Assembly: GCA_016703605.1 (NCBI GenBank) | Contig: JADJBU010000004.1 | Coordinates: 1-64,000 of the forward strand | DNA from: Candidatus Villigracilis adiacens | GTDB lineage: Bacteria > Chloroflexota > Anaerolineae > Anaerolineales > Villigracilaceae | DNA: 64,000 nucleotides | Direction of reading: 5' to 3' | Shown: piece by piece, positions 51,287 to 59,804 of the stretch | How the letters are laid out: the number at the start of each line of letters is the position of its first letter | Numbering within the stretch: the stretch's first letter is position 1 | Translations under genes and position numbers: made by a program | Notes under the pieces: model-generated | Seen by the model: the letters and a program-made list of their open reading frames with translations, nothing else | Told to the model about the DNA's origin: nothing | Database searches by the model: none

Positions 51287-52351
51287 TCACTCCACGCCCA
51301 CCACGCCGCCCAAAGCGTTCAACTTCAACGTCCACGAACTGCCCGGCTGGAATTGCTGAAACTCCGCCGCCGAATCAGGCGAGTAGTTGATTTCGCCGTC
51401 GCTGGTGCTGAACGTTACCTGAAAGGACTGCGTGCTGTCGCCGATGCGCTGTCCGCTGAAAACGGAAGGTTCGGCGTATTGGGGATATGAATCGTATCCT
51501 TCCAAATCATAGGTCTGGATCGTCGTCCACTCGTCCACGGTATAACTGCAATACTGCTCCGTCTCCGTGTGACACTCCTCCACCACCTCCGCGTAGCCGT
51601 TGCCCTGATCCACCGTCTTTTGCTCGCAGACTTCCTCGCTCTCGGTGCGGCAGGAAACATTGTACGCATCCGATGGCGGGCTTCCGCGCTCGTTGTTATA
51701 GTCCACCGCGCGAACTTCCTGCACAGGGACCGACGTTTTCCAATACACGCTGGAGACGGTCCCATCCACCGAGCGGGAGGGGAAGACGAACATAAAAAGA
51801 ATCGCCACGCAGCACAGGAGAAAGAACCCGCCAATTCCGCCCGCGATCAGCCAGTTGAACGGTTTTGCTTTTGGCTTGGAAGCGGGCATCCCCCCGGCTT
51901 GCGCCGCAGCAGGAGCAGAAGGCGCAACAGTAGCAGTCGCAGGCGCTTTGATCGGCGCGCCGCAGGTCGAGCAGGTCTTTGCCGAGCCGGGGTTTTCCGT
52001 CCCGCAATTGGCGCAAGTGATGACCTTCGGCGTTTGCGGAGCCGCCTGCATCACCTGACCCGCCTGGCGCGACTTGCCTTCCTTCAAATCGCCGCCGCAT
52101 TGCGAACAGGTCGCCGCCGTCGCCGGGTTGCGCGTGCCGCAGAATCCGCAATGAATATCCGCGCCCGCCTTCGCCGATTGAACCACCTTTTCATCGGTGA
52201 TCAATTTCTCATCCGCCGCGCGCTGAAACTGGATATTCTCAGGCTGGGGCGCGCCGCAATTCGCGCAGGTCTTCGCGGGTCCCGGGTTACGCCCGTCGCA
52301 GTTCGGGCAGACCCATTCCAATTGCACAACGCCTTTTGTTTTTCTCTGCAT
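51287..52351 (-). CDS. Membrane protein with three N-terminal zinc ribbons
   Basis: A 354-residue protein. Three RanBP2/double-ribbon-like CxxC pairs in the first 140 residues: CPNCDGRNPGPAKTCANC (14-31), CGFCGTRNPATAATCSQC, CANCGTENPGSAKTCSTC. A Pro/Ala linker and one membrane segment (about 168-190) follow, and the rest (about 195-354) lies on the other side, with two Cys pairs (NVSCRTESEEVCEQK and ECHTETEQYCSYTV) that could form disulfides. Zinc ribbons inside the cell and a beta-rich domain outside suggest a sensor or adaptor; no function is known. Confidence 0.8.
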   Translation of the reverse strand: MQRKTKGVVQLEWVCPNCDGRNPGPAKTCANCGAPQPENIQFQRAADEKLITDEKVVQSAKAGADIHCGFCGTRNPATAATCSQCGGDLKEGKSRQAGQVMQAAPQTPKVITCANCGTENPGSAKTCSTCGAPIKAPATATVAPSAPAAAQAGGMPASKPKAKPFNWLIAGGIGGFFLLCCVAILFMFVFPSRSVDGTVSSVYWKTSVPVQEVRAVDYNNERGSPPSDAYNVSCRTESEEVCEQKTVDQGNGYAEVVEECHTETEQYCSYTVDEWTTIQTYDLEGYDSYPQYAEPSVFSGQRIGDSTQSFQVTFSTSDGEINYSPDSAAEFQQFQPGSSWTLKLNALGGVVGVE

Positions 52352-52407
52352 TTAAAACTCCTTATACTCGTCTCAGAGTCTATTACAAAACCAAACCTTT
52401 GTGGATT

Positions 52408-53412
52408 TCAAATCCCGTGCCGTTTCCTGATCTCATTCAAACGCGACTCGAAATCCGGTTCCTTGTGCGGCGATTGATCATCCGCTTCATTCTTTAACGG
52501 ACGGCTGGTCAGCGCATCGAAAACTGCGCCAACGCCGTGAGCGACGTTCGCCGGGTCGTAGCCGCCTTCCAGCACAAAGACGATCCTGCCGTGACAGTAT
52601 TCATCCGCCAGCCCGACCAGTTTCTGCGAGACGTTGTAAAACCCGCGCGTCGAAAGTCCCAGCGACGTAATCGGGTCGTTCCAATGCGAGTCGAATCCCG
52701 CCGAGACCAGCAGCATCTCCGGCTTGAACGATTCAACCATCGGCTTGAACACTTCGTCCGCGATGCGCGAAAACGTCTCATCCCCCGCATGAGCCGGGAG
52801 CGGCACGTTGACCAGCCGATTCTTCGCGTGAGGCGCGTCGTCCAGCCAGCCGGTGCCGGGGTAGATTCCCCACTGGTGCGTGGAAATGAATCCCGCGCGC
52901 TCTTCGTTCAGCAGACAGGCTTGAGTCCCATTGCCGTGATGCGCGTCATAGTCAATCACCATCACGCGCTCCAGTCCCCTTGCCAGCAAATCCTTCGCGG
53001 CGATGGCGATGTTGCTGAAAATGCAAAACCCCATCGCCCGATCCGGTTCGGCGTGATGCCCCGGCGGTCGGACGATGGCGAAGCCGTTCTTCGCATCCCC
53101 GTTCATCACAGACCGGGTACAGGTCAATACCCCGCCCGCGGCAAGCAAAGCGTCTTCATAGGTGGACTGCGTTACATACGTGGGCGCATAATCAATGACG
53201 CCCGGTCCCTGCCTGCAAGCCTCTTGAACGGACTTGACCATCCCCGCCGGGTGAACGCGCATCAGGTCGTCCAACGCGGCAGGCGCGGCTTCGACCCTGT
53301 CCGCGCCGAAGGATTGCAGCATCGGCTCCAGTAAATCCAGCCTGCCCGGGCGTTCGGGATGATCGGGGAATTCATGTCCGCTCGAGGGGACGAAGGTATA
53401 GATGGTGGTCAT
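52408..53412 (-). CDS. Histone deacetylase family amidohydrolase
   Basis: A 334-residue enzyme from the ATG at 53412 (the frame opens at 53463, but MTTIYTFVPSS gives the usual N terminus). Zinc and catalytic motifs: RPPGHHAEPD (two His), MVIDYDAHHGNGTQ (Asp, His) and VSAGFDSHWNDP (Asp). Bacterial members include acetylpolyamine and acetoin-utilisation deacetylases; the substrate is unknown. With the sirtuin at 33508 this gives the window two lysine-deacylase-type genes of different chemistry. It starts 37 bp after the lipoprotein gene on the same strand. Confidence 0.92.
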   Translation of the reverse strand: MTTIYTFVPSSGHEFPDHPERPGRLDLLEPMLQSFGADRVEAAPAALDDLMRVHPAGMVKSVQEACRQGPGVIDYAPTYVTQSTYEDALLAAGGVLTCTRSVMNGDAKNGFAIVRPPGHHAEPDRAMGFCIFSNIAIAAKDLLARGLERVMVIDYDAHHGNGTQACLLNEERAGFISTHQWGIYPGTGWLDDAPHAKNRLVNVPLPAHAGDETFSRIADEVFKPMVESFKPEMLLVSAGFDSHWNDPITSLGLSTRGFYNVSQKLVGLADEYCHGRIVFVLEGGYDPANVAHGVGAVFDALTSRPLKNEADDQSPHKEPDFESRLNEIRKRHGI

Positions 53413-53449
53413 GTGGTGAATTATATAACTGATTATGAAAGCGTCACAT

Positions 53450-54451
53450 TCAAGGCTTCTCAAGGGTTACCTGCCCCCAAATGTATCGTCCAAATTCGCG
53501 CCAAAAGACGACATCATTCTCATCAGTCGCCGGCGGCTCAGACAGGGGCGAAAAAACCGCGGTGTCAATGGTTGTAAAGCCATCCGGGTATTTCGGAACG
53601 TAGAACAAATTCCCCGTTTCGACAAGGGGCGCATAATGGATCATCCAGACATACGGACCCTTCGAGACCGAATCGATCTCTATGACCCGTGTTTCGATGT
53701 TGATCTTCGTGTTGGTTTCACGGTCAAGCACGGGTTCACAACCCCGGTCGGTCATTATCGAAATTGGATAATAAAGAAAACCGAACTCCGGCCCGTCCGA
53801 CAGGTCGATGGGAATTTCGAGATTATGATCGTCATACATCGGCGCAACGGCATCATCCCTGGCGTTTCTTAAGATCATCCCACGGGGAGTGAGGTCGATC
53901 TTGTGCGGGGAAAAAGCCTGGGAATCCGCGATGATCGTGATCAAAAAGATCAGCTTGTCACGCTCATATACCTGGTTCATTTCCTTCTGGATGATTTCCC
54001 AAACATCGACCCGTTGAGGTTCATGGGCTAGGATGTGGTTTTGAAGGACAGATTCCATCAATTCAGGGCTGAGGTAGGTGATTGCAATTCGAACCTTGCT
54101 TGAATCGTCAAAACCGATCTCCTTTATTTTCGTCCAGCGTTCCGCTTCGTACGCAAGAAGGTTTATAGCCGCATGACGCGCATACAAAACCCTGTGATTC
54201 TGCGCAGCCAGCATATCTGCCGGAGAAAGAATAATTGCCGGGTCGGGCGTTGGGGTGGCGGCATACTGAAATATTTGATTAACCGCCGGGTTAAGAGCGG
54301 CATTGCCAGCAATCCCCGCGTTACTGGACGAACAGGGCGTCATCAAAACATAGGCTTCAGGCGTGGCTGGAGCGCAGCCCGCCTGAAGCCAAATCAAAAT
54401 AACGCTCAAACAACCCGACAGGACGTTTCGTGTGAATGTACCCCTTGGCAT
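53450..54451 (-). CDS. Hypothetical lipoprotein
   Basis: A 333-residue exported protein with signal sequence and lipobox LQAGC (Cys near 26). No recognised domain. Predicted mixed alpha/beta with LLAYEAERWTKIKEIGFDDS, KVRIAITYLSPELMESVL, and VDVWEIIQKEMNQVYERDKL, and a C-terminal half rich in Tyr/Asp. It lies upstream of the deacetylase gene with a 37-bp gap, so the two may be one transcript. The start ATG has no strong Shine-Dalgarno sequence. Confidence 0.7.
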   Translation of the reverse strand: MPRGTFTRNVLSGCLSVILIWLQAGCAPATPEAYVLMTPCSSSNAGIAGNAALNPAVNQIFQYAATPTPDPAIILSPADMLAAQNHRVLYARHAAINLLAYEAERWTKIKEIGFDDSSKVRIAITYLSPELMESVLQNHILAHEPQRVDVWEIIQKEMNQVYERDKLIFLITIIADSQAFSPHKIDLTPRGMILRNARDDAVAPMYDDHNLEIPIDLSDGPEFGFLYYPISIMTDRGCEPVLDRETNTKINIETRVIEIDSVSKGPYVWMIHYAPLVETGNLFYVPKYPDGFTTIDTAVFSPLSEPPATDENDVVFWREFGRYIWGQVTLEKP

Positions 54452-55066
54452 AATGCTCGCCTTTCTGGAATATCTGATTTGATTGGCTTGACTTACGCGA
54501 TGTCAACGTAGGGGCGATCCGTCAAGGCTTATCGAGCAGCCCGGTCATCAAGAGAGGATCGTCCTGGGATGGAAACCCTGCCCGGTCAAAGGGCAACCCT
54601 CCCTTTACGAAACAAGGCTCCCAGAGATATGGAAAGGTCCTCCAAGGAAATGAGATAGCCCCTCCTGCATAACTTCAGTAATTAACTCACCTTACGCGAA
54701 ACGTCCCGAGGGCGTCGCTGCGGCGACATTCTCGTAATTCAGGCTCGTTTTTCATCAAAACCTTCGGGACGGTGCTTAACATCAGTAATTAAGGATTTTT
54801 TAGTCGCCCATCGGTTGGTTGACATGGATAATCGACAGGCGCGTAGCATCATTGTAAGGTAGGAATTATCGATATTCAAGTGACGTTTGACATTTTGCCC
54901 CGCCATTAAAAAGTCCCGCCGCCTGCCAGCATGGGGGGGACATGCTGACAGTGCGGCGGATGACACCAGAATACCAGTAAAAGGGAGGGCAGGTGTCGAT
55001 GGAGATAATATACACCTTTTTTGTCCGAAATGCATTAAAAACGAATAAGACATTGGTACTACCCCG
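54452..55066. other. Intergenic stretch with hairpins, no supported gene
   Basis: Contains repeated ATCAGTAATTAA/TTCAGTAATTAAC strings near 54672 and 54780, the inverted ACGCGAAACGTCCCGAGGGCG part near 54695-54716, and an imperfect palindrome at 54916-54959 (CCGCCGC...CAGCATG facing CATGCTG...GCGGCGG). A 104-codon ORF on the minus strand (54739-55053) has no protein-like pattern and spans the palindrome, so I do not call it. The promoter of the lipoprotein gene at 53450-54451 must also lie here. Confidence 0.5.
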
Positions 55067-55528
55067 CTATTTCCTCCCGTTAAAAATATCCAGCCACTCC
55101 TCCACTTCCCCCGCAGAGAGTTTTTTTTCGTCCGCGGCAGGCGTGGAGCCTGTCAGCGTTTCCCGCAGGAGTTTCACGAACTCTTCCGAGGCGGTCACAC
55201 GGGAGCGGTTCACTCGCGCGGCGTTTTGCACTTCATGATCCGACGAAACCACCGCCCAATTTTTCGCCGACCCCGCCAACGCCTCCAATCGCAAGCGGAT
55301 GGCTGAATCCGCAGTCCGCCCGCGCCGGACAAAATGAGCCTTAACCGCGCCAAACTTGCGCTCGCCTGCCTGCCCGGCGGGAGCGCCGTCAAAGTAGACT
55401 TCGACCGGCTGGCGGCGAATCCGCGCAAAGTCCTGCAAGAGGCGGATGAGTTCCATCTCGTCATCCGGGTCTTCGAGGCTTAATCCAAGTTTGGGAATCA
55501 GGTTATGACCGTCGATCAGGTAGGGCAT
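55067..55528 (-). CDS. NYN-domain (YacP-like) ribonuclease
   Basis: A 153-residue PIN-like nuclease of the YacP/Rae1 group. Conserved acidic residues in YLIDGHNLIPKLG (Asp5), VEVYFDGAPAGQAGERK, TADSAIRLRLEAL and WAVVSSDHEVQNAAR form the metal site. In Bacillus the relative cleaves mRNA at the ribosome A site. The C-terminal tail (VEEWLDIFNGRK) is family typical. Probably cotranscribed with nothing; the OsmC gene upstream on the strand is 30 bp away. Confidence 0.88.
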   Translation of the reverse strand: MPYLIDGHNLIPKLGLSLEDPDDEMELIRLLQDFARIRRQPVEVYFDGAPAGQAGERKFGAVKAHFVRRGRTADSAIRLRLEALAGSAKNWAVVSSDHEVQNAARVNRSRVTASEEFVKLLRETLTGSTPAADEKKLSAGEVEEWLDIFNGRK

Positions 55529-55558
55529 TCAGCGATTGTACTAAAAAGTAGGGCAAGT

Positions 55559-55966
55559 TTAAACCTGCCCTACACCCTGCGCTTCCACCACCTTCGTCGC
55601 CACATCGAAAACGGGCGGGTGTTCGAGAGTCTTCTTCACCTTGCACAATTCTGCAGAGCGGACCAGCGCCGCGTGATACTGCTCGGGAAAGGTCGGCGGA
55701 ACCTGAATCTCCAGTTCCACCCTGCCGATCAACCCGTTTGTCGGGTTTGAATAATTGCGCTGGATAATGCGAATACCCTCAGCAGGCAGGTTGCGCTGCT
55801 GGCAAAAGCCCAGCACGTAAATGCCCGCGCAGGTACCGATGGATGCCAGGAACAACTCGAACGGCATCGGAGCCGTATCATCGTTGGGCTGGTCGGTCTT
55901 AATCGTATGCCCGCGGAAGTGGGCGTCCACCTTTTGTCCGCCGGGGAAGTCGATGATCATTTCCAT
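55559..55966 (-). CDS. OsmC/Ohr family protein
   Basis: A 135-residue thiol-peroxidase-fold protein. The first redox Cys is in LASIGTCAGIYVLGFCQQRN (Cys near 47) with a second Cys at 55; the usual second peroxidatic Cys position is in the C-terminal helix region (AELCKVKKTLEHP). Some members reduce organic hydroperoxides, others are of unknown role. The 30-bp gap to the YacP-like gene suggests co-transcription. Confidence 0.88.
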   Translation of the reverse strand: MEMIIDFPGGQKVDAHFRGHTIKTDQPNDDTAPMPFELFLASIGTCAGIYVLGFCQQRNLPAEGIRIIQRNYSNPTNGLIGRVELEIQVPPTFPEQYHAALVRSAELCKVKKTLEHPPVFDVATKVVEAQGVGQV

Positions 55967-56166
55967 GTCAAAATCTCCATATCGTTGTTTTATATTTCTT
56001 TGATGCGCGACCGTTCAAATTGATACAACCAAATTCCCCGCTTTGGAAGCGACAGATGTCATGACGCTCACATCCCCGCGCGCCCCGGCGCGTATATATG
56101 TCCATCGGAAACCATGCCGAAGGTCGAAACAGAATATAATGCACCCACAACTCAAAGGAGAACAAA

Positions 56167-56538
56167 ATGGCAGATAAAAAATCATCCGAGATCATCGTCC
56201 CCCAGCAGGGCGGCGTGGTCCGCAACATGGTCAACCAGCTCAAACTGATCTTCCGACTCCTCGGCGACCGCCGGGTTAGCATCCTCGCCAAATTCGTCCC
56301 GCTGGGCGCGTTTGCCTACCTGCTCATGCCCGCCGACCTCGCCCCCAACGTCGTCCTGCCCGTCATCGGCATGGTCGACGACGCCGCCATTCTCTGGCTC
56401 GGCACCTACATCTTCACCGAACTCTGCCCGCCCGAGGTGGTATCCGAACACATGAAGGCGCTGGCTGGCAACATGAATTCAAGCGACGCCGACAACGACG
56501 ATGTGGTGGACGGCGAAACCAGCGAAGTAAAAGAATAA
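56167..56538 (+). CDS. DUF1232 (YkvA-like) membrane protein
   Basis: A 123-residue protein with the DUF1232 core: LGDRRVSILAKFVPLGAFAY, LLMPADLAPN, IGMVDDAAILWLGTYIF (about 35-90), two short membrane segments. The D-L-x-P-D-x-I-P-like motif is present as PADLAPNVVLP. The C-terminal tail is acidic. ATG is preceded by AAAGGAGAACAAA. The next gene starts directly at its stop (56539), so the two are co-transcribed. Confidence 0.85.
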   Translation: MADKKSSEIIVPQQGGVVRNMVNQLKLIFRLLGDRRVSILAKFVPLGAFAYLLMPADLAPNVVLPVIGMVDDAAILWLGTYIFTELCPPEVVSEHMKALAGNMNSSDADNDDVVDGETSEVKE

Positions 56539-57768
56539 ATGAGACGATTGATCCTCCCCTTGATGCTTGCCCTGATCGCCTGCGGCGGAAACGGGATTCC
56601 CGGACCGACCTCCACGCCCCTTTCCCCGCCGACAGTTGGATCAGCGCCCCAGACCGAAGCCCCGCCCGAGCCGGGTCCCGCCACAGAACAGCCCGCCCCG
56701 ACAGAGATTATTCAAGCAGACAACTTTCCCGATGCGAACAACTTCACCTGGCAGCCCACCGCCAGCGGACTGGACCGCCCCGTGGATATCCAATCCGCGT
56801 TCGACGGCTCGGGGCGACTGTTCATCGTCGAAAAATACGGCGCCATCCGCATCTTCAAAGACGGTCAAATCTACGCCCAACCCTTTCTGAACATCGACGG
56901 ACGCGTCGACGACAGCAGCAACGAAATGGGGCTGCTCGGTCTGGCGTTTCATCCCAACTATGAACAGAACGGCTATTTCTACGTCAACTACACCGGCGAC
57001 GGCGGGCATACCCGCATCTCGCGCTTTCAAGCCGCGGCAGACACCGCCGACCCCAACAGCGAAAAAGTGTTGATGGTCATCGAACAACCCTTCCCGAACC
57101 ATAACGGCGGAGCGGTTGCATTTGGTCCCAACGGCTATCTCTACCTCGGCCTCGGCGACGGCGGGCTGGCTGGCGACCCGCACAAGAACGGACAGAATAC
57201 CGAAGCGATGCTGGGCAAAATCCTGCGCATTGACGTGAACAACGGCGATCCGTACTCCATCCCCGCCGATAACCCGTTTGGGAATGAAGTCTGGGCGTAC
57301 GGGCTGCGCAACCCGTGGCGCATCTCCTTCGACCGCGTCACCGGCGATTTGTGGATCGGCGACGTGGGGCAGGGTGAATGGGAAGAAGTGGACTACCTGC
57401 CTGCTGGTTCACCCGGCGGCGCGAATTTTGGCTGGAGCATTATGGAAGGCAGCTACGGGTACGACGGCGAACCTCAGCCCGGCTTGCTGCTTCCCGCCGC
57501 AGAATACAGCCACTCGAACCCCTACAGCGGATGCTCCGTCACGGGCGGGTATGTCTACCGTGGTTCGATGCCCGAATGGAACGGCGTCTATCTCTACGGC
57601 GATTATTGCGAGGGCACGGTCTGGGGCTTGATCCTTGTCAATGGTCAGTGGCAGTCCCAGGTCATGTTCGAGACGGGGATGACGATCACCTCCTTTGGCG
57701 AGGATGAAGCGGGCGAGTTGTATCTGCTCAGCGATACGGGCGGGGTTTACATCCTCGCAAGGAAATAG
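56539..57768 (+). CDS. PQQ-dependent sugar dehydrogenase-like lipoprotein
   Basis: A 409-residue exported beta-propeller of the glucose/sorbosone dehydrogenase family. Lipobox LIAC (Cys 15) and a Pro/Thr-rich linker (to about 60), then propeller blades with EKYGAIRIFKDGQIYAQPFL, GLLGLAFHPNYEQNGYFYVN, the conserved NHNGG, LGLGDGG and a C-terminal YRGSMPEWNGVYLYGDYCEG. In relatives PQQ and calcium sit at the His/Arg centre of the propeller; the sugar substrate is not known. Follows the YkvA-like gene with no gap. Confidence 0.9.
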   Translation: MRRLILPLMLALIACGGNGIPGPTSTPLSPPTVGSAPQTEAPPEPGPATEQPAPTEIIQADNFPDANNFTWQPTASGLDRPVDIQSAFDGSGRLFIVEKYGAIRIFKDGQIYAQPFLNIDGRVDDSSNEMGLLGLAFHPNYEQNGYFYVNYTGDGGHTRISRFQAAADTADPNSEKVLMVIEQPFPNHNGGAVAFGPNGYLYLGLGDGGLAGDPHKNGQNTEAMLGKILRIDVNNGDPYSIPADNPFGNEVWAYGLRNPWRISFDRVTGDLWIGDVGQGEWEEVDYLPAGSPGGANFGWSIMEGSYGYDGEPQPGLLLPAAEYSHSNPYSGCSVTGGYVYRGSMPEWNGVYLYGDYCEGTVWGLILVNGQWQSQVMFETGMTITSFGEDEAGELYLLSDTGGVYILARK

Positions 57769-57879
57769 AGACTTATCACATCCATAATAGGTGCTTTGTC
57801 ATCCGAGTTTATGACGCCTGTCACTGGCATAACGGGCGTTTTACATATAAACTAACAACATCGGAGTCAGGAGGCAGTC

Positions 57880-58101
57880 ATGGCAAAGAAGGTTTGGCAG
57901 GTCGAAAAAACCAAGTACTGCGAACATTTGAAAGAGAACATTGCCATCGAAGTCGAGGTCGTGTACCCGGCGGATCAACTGCCTGAGCAAGCCCCCCGCA
58001 TCGTAGCAAGGCGCTGTACCAAAGCGCTCGAATGCAACTGCATCGAACACCCCGCCTGCTCGTTGAGCGGAACAAACCCTGACGTTGACCCTGTTGAATA
58101 G
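57880..58101 (+). CDS. Conserved small cysteine-containing protein
   Basis: A 73-residue soluble protein. Five Cys and one His (KYCEHLKEN, RRCTKALECNCIEHPACSLS) could bind a metal; the end GTNPDVDPV is shared with similar small proteins in Chloroflexota, as far as I recall. AGGAGGCAGTC stands before the ATG. Free-standing, between the sugar dehydrogenase and the tungstate genes. Function unknown. Confidence 0.72.
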   Translation: MAKKVWQVEKTKYCEHLKENIAIEVEVVYPADQLPEQAPRIVARRCTKALECNCIEHPACSLSGTNPDVDPVE

Positions 58102-58230
58102 AACAGCCCAAAACGCTGTTCATCCAAACTCTCTCTCCTCCCTCTGAGTTGGTCTAAAGGCTACGCCGCGCACTGCGCGGCGTATGCCGTTGGTGGGCCG
58201 GACTCGAACATCTCCCGACGTTGCAGTTCA
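58102..58230. repeat. Hairpins after the small cysteine protein
   Basis: AACAGC-CCAAAAC-GCTGTT near 58102 (terminator-like, weak T run), a perfect TACGCCGCGC/GCGCGGCGTA stem at 58162-58184, and ACTCGAACATCTCCCGACGTTG, a fragment of the CCAACG double-hairpin repeat. Confidence 0.6.
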
Positions 58231-58956
58231 TTACAACCCGCGCGCAAAATCCCGCACGCTTTCATCGGCGGGATTTTCTTTTATCTGCTCCGGCTTGCCT
58301 GCCTGCTTCAACTTACCGCCGATGATGACCGCCACCCGGTCGCCGAACTGCGCGGCTTCTTTCAAATTATGCGTCACAAAAATAGTAGTGCGATGATCTT
58401 CCGCCAGCACGCGCGAAAGGTCTTGAAGCAATTTTTCACGTGTTTGCGGATCGACGGCGGAGAAGGGTTCGTCCATCAACAGCAGTTCGGGATCGAGGAC
58501 GAATGCCCGCGCCAGGCTGACGCGCTGCGCCTCCCCCCCGGAGAGTTGGCTGGCGCTGCGCTCCAGAAGTTTATCCACGCCCATGGCTTTTGCCCACTTA
58601 TGGACTCGCTCCAATGTTTCGTTCTTATCCATCTTGCGGAACTTCAACCCCAGCGCAATATTTTCGCAGACAGACATATCCATCAACAGCGGGTCTTGAA
58701 AGACGAAAGCGATCTTGCGGCGGTATTCGAGGTCGTGCCATTCTTTTTGCGGCTTGCCGTGAAAGGTAATTTCACCCTTTGACGATTTGATTAAATGCGC
58801 CAATGCCAGCAGGAAAGTGCTTTTGCCTGCACCATTCGGACCAACCACAGCCAACGTTTCGCCTTTTGCAATGGTCAGTGACGTGACCTTAAGTGCATCA
58901 CGTCCGTTGCGCTGGACGAGCAGGTTATTGATTTCGAGAAGATTTGTCATAAACAT
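58231..58956 (-). CDS. tupC: Tungstate-type ABC transporter ATPase
   Basis: A 241-residue ATPase from the ATG at 58956 (or 58950). Walker A VGPNGAGKSTFLLAL, signature LSGGEAQRVSLARAF, Walker B LLLMDEPFSAVDP, and the H loop TIFVTHNLKEAAQ. It has no extra regulatory TOBE domain, as in TupC. Last gene of the minus-strand tungstate/molybdate run; 54 bp after the permease gene. It may energise both permeases of the cluster, since no second ATPase is present. Confidence 0.9.
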   Translation of the reverse strand: MFMTNLLEINNLLVQRNGRDALKVTSLTIAKGETLAVVGPNGAGKSTFLLALAHLIKSSKGEITFHGKPQKEWHDLEYRRKIAFVFQDPLLMDMSVCENIALGLKFRKMDKNETLERVHKWAKAMGVDKLLERSASQLSGGEAQRVSLARAFVLDPELLLMDEPFSAVDPQTREKLLQDLSRVLAEDHRTTIFVTHNLKEAAQFGDRVAVIIGGKLKQAGKPEQIKENPADESVRDFARGL

Positions 58957-59010
58957 TCTTTCGTCTTTCTTCTTTCCTTGACAACGAAACAGGATAGAAG
59001 AAAGAAGCAA

Positions 59011-59655
59011 CTATCGTTTTGCGCCCTTTTGCTGGATCCACGTCAGCGCGAGGTTGATCAGATAGGTGATGACAAGCAGTAAAGCAGAGAGTGCCAACGC
59101 CCGTTCAAATTCACCTTTGGATGTTTCGAGCACGATAGCCGTTGTCAGTACGCGCGTCTGCCCGCGGATGTTTCCGCCGACCATCATGGATGCGCCTACT
59201 TCCGAGATGACCGAACCGAATCCAGCCATGAGAGCCGCCAACAATGGAAGCCTTGCCTCACGCCACAGATGCCAGATCATTTGCGGACGGGATGCGCCAA
59301 GCCCCAGCAGTTGTTGTTGCAAGCGTGGGTCGAGCGCTTCGAGCGCGGCAGCGGTGAGCCCCATCACGACGGGCGCGGAGATGACCGTCTGCGCGATGAC
59401 GATTGCCCACGGGGTATAGATGAGTCGCAAGTCACCAAGAGGTCCGCTGCGCCAGAGGGTCATGGCGACGACGAGACCGACCACGACAGGCGGCAATGCC
59501 ATGCCCGTGTTGACGATGCTCAACAGGAACGAACGCCCGCGGAAATTGCCAAGCGCGAGCCAGGTGCCGAAGGGCAAACCGATCAGCAGGCTGATGACAG
59601 TGGCAAACAGGGAGACTTGCAAGGAGAGGGATGTGATTTCGAAGATTTCAGACAT
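59011..59655 (-). CDS. tupB: Tungstate-type ABC transporter permease
   Basis: A 214-residue permease from the ATG at 59655 (the frame opens at 59703, but that part comes from a repeat). About five to six membrane segments; ATPase-docking EAA loop in QQQLLGLGASRPQMIWHLWR near residue 135, and GFGSVISEVGASMMVGGNIR near 170, a TupB/ModB-like stretch. Together with TupA and TupC it imports tungstate or molybdate. An octamer repeat lies between tupA and this gene. Confidence 0.88.
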   Translation of the reverse strand: MSEIFEITSLSLQVSLFATVISLLIGLPFGTWLALGNFRGRSFLLSIVNTGMALPPVVVGLVVAMTLWRSGPLGDLRLIYTPWAIVIAQTVISAPVVMGLTAAALEALDPRLQQQLLGLGASRPQMIWHLWREARLPLLAALMAGFGSVISEVGASMMVGGNIRGQTRVLTTAIVLETSKGEFERALALSALLLVITYLINLALTWIQQKGAKR

Positions 59656-59716
59656 GGTTGATGTAAGTATAAGGTATACAAGTAGACAGGTACACAAGTA
59701 CACAAGGGGAATGAGT

Positions 59717-59804
59717 TTACGTGTTTACGTGCTTACGTGTTTACGTGCTTACGTGTTTACTTGTCTACTTGTTTACTTGTCTACTTGTTTACTTTTTTAC
59801 GTTT
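59717..59804. repeat. Octamer tandem repeat between tupA and tupB
   Basis: About eleven 8-bp units: TTACGTGT/TTACGTGC alternating five times, then TTACTTGT/CTACTTGT alternating four times, ending TTACTTTT. Related TACACAAG units follow to 59695. A stretch of this type is prone to slippage, so copy number may vary between strains. Confidence 0.9.

Noticed and set aside
54739..55053. 104-codon minus-strand ORF
   Set aside because: No domain-like pattern, no ribosome site, and it spans an imperfect palindrome.
58188..58212. tRNA 3' end remnant (TGGTGGGCCGGACTCGAAC)
   Set aside because: There is no room for a full T arm plus acceptor stem and no matching tRNA body. The sequence continues into the CCAACG-type repeat.
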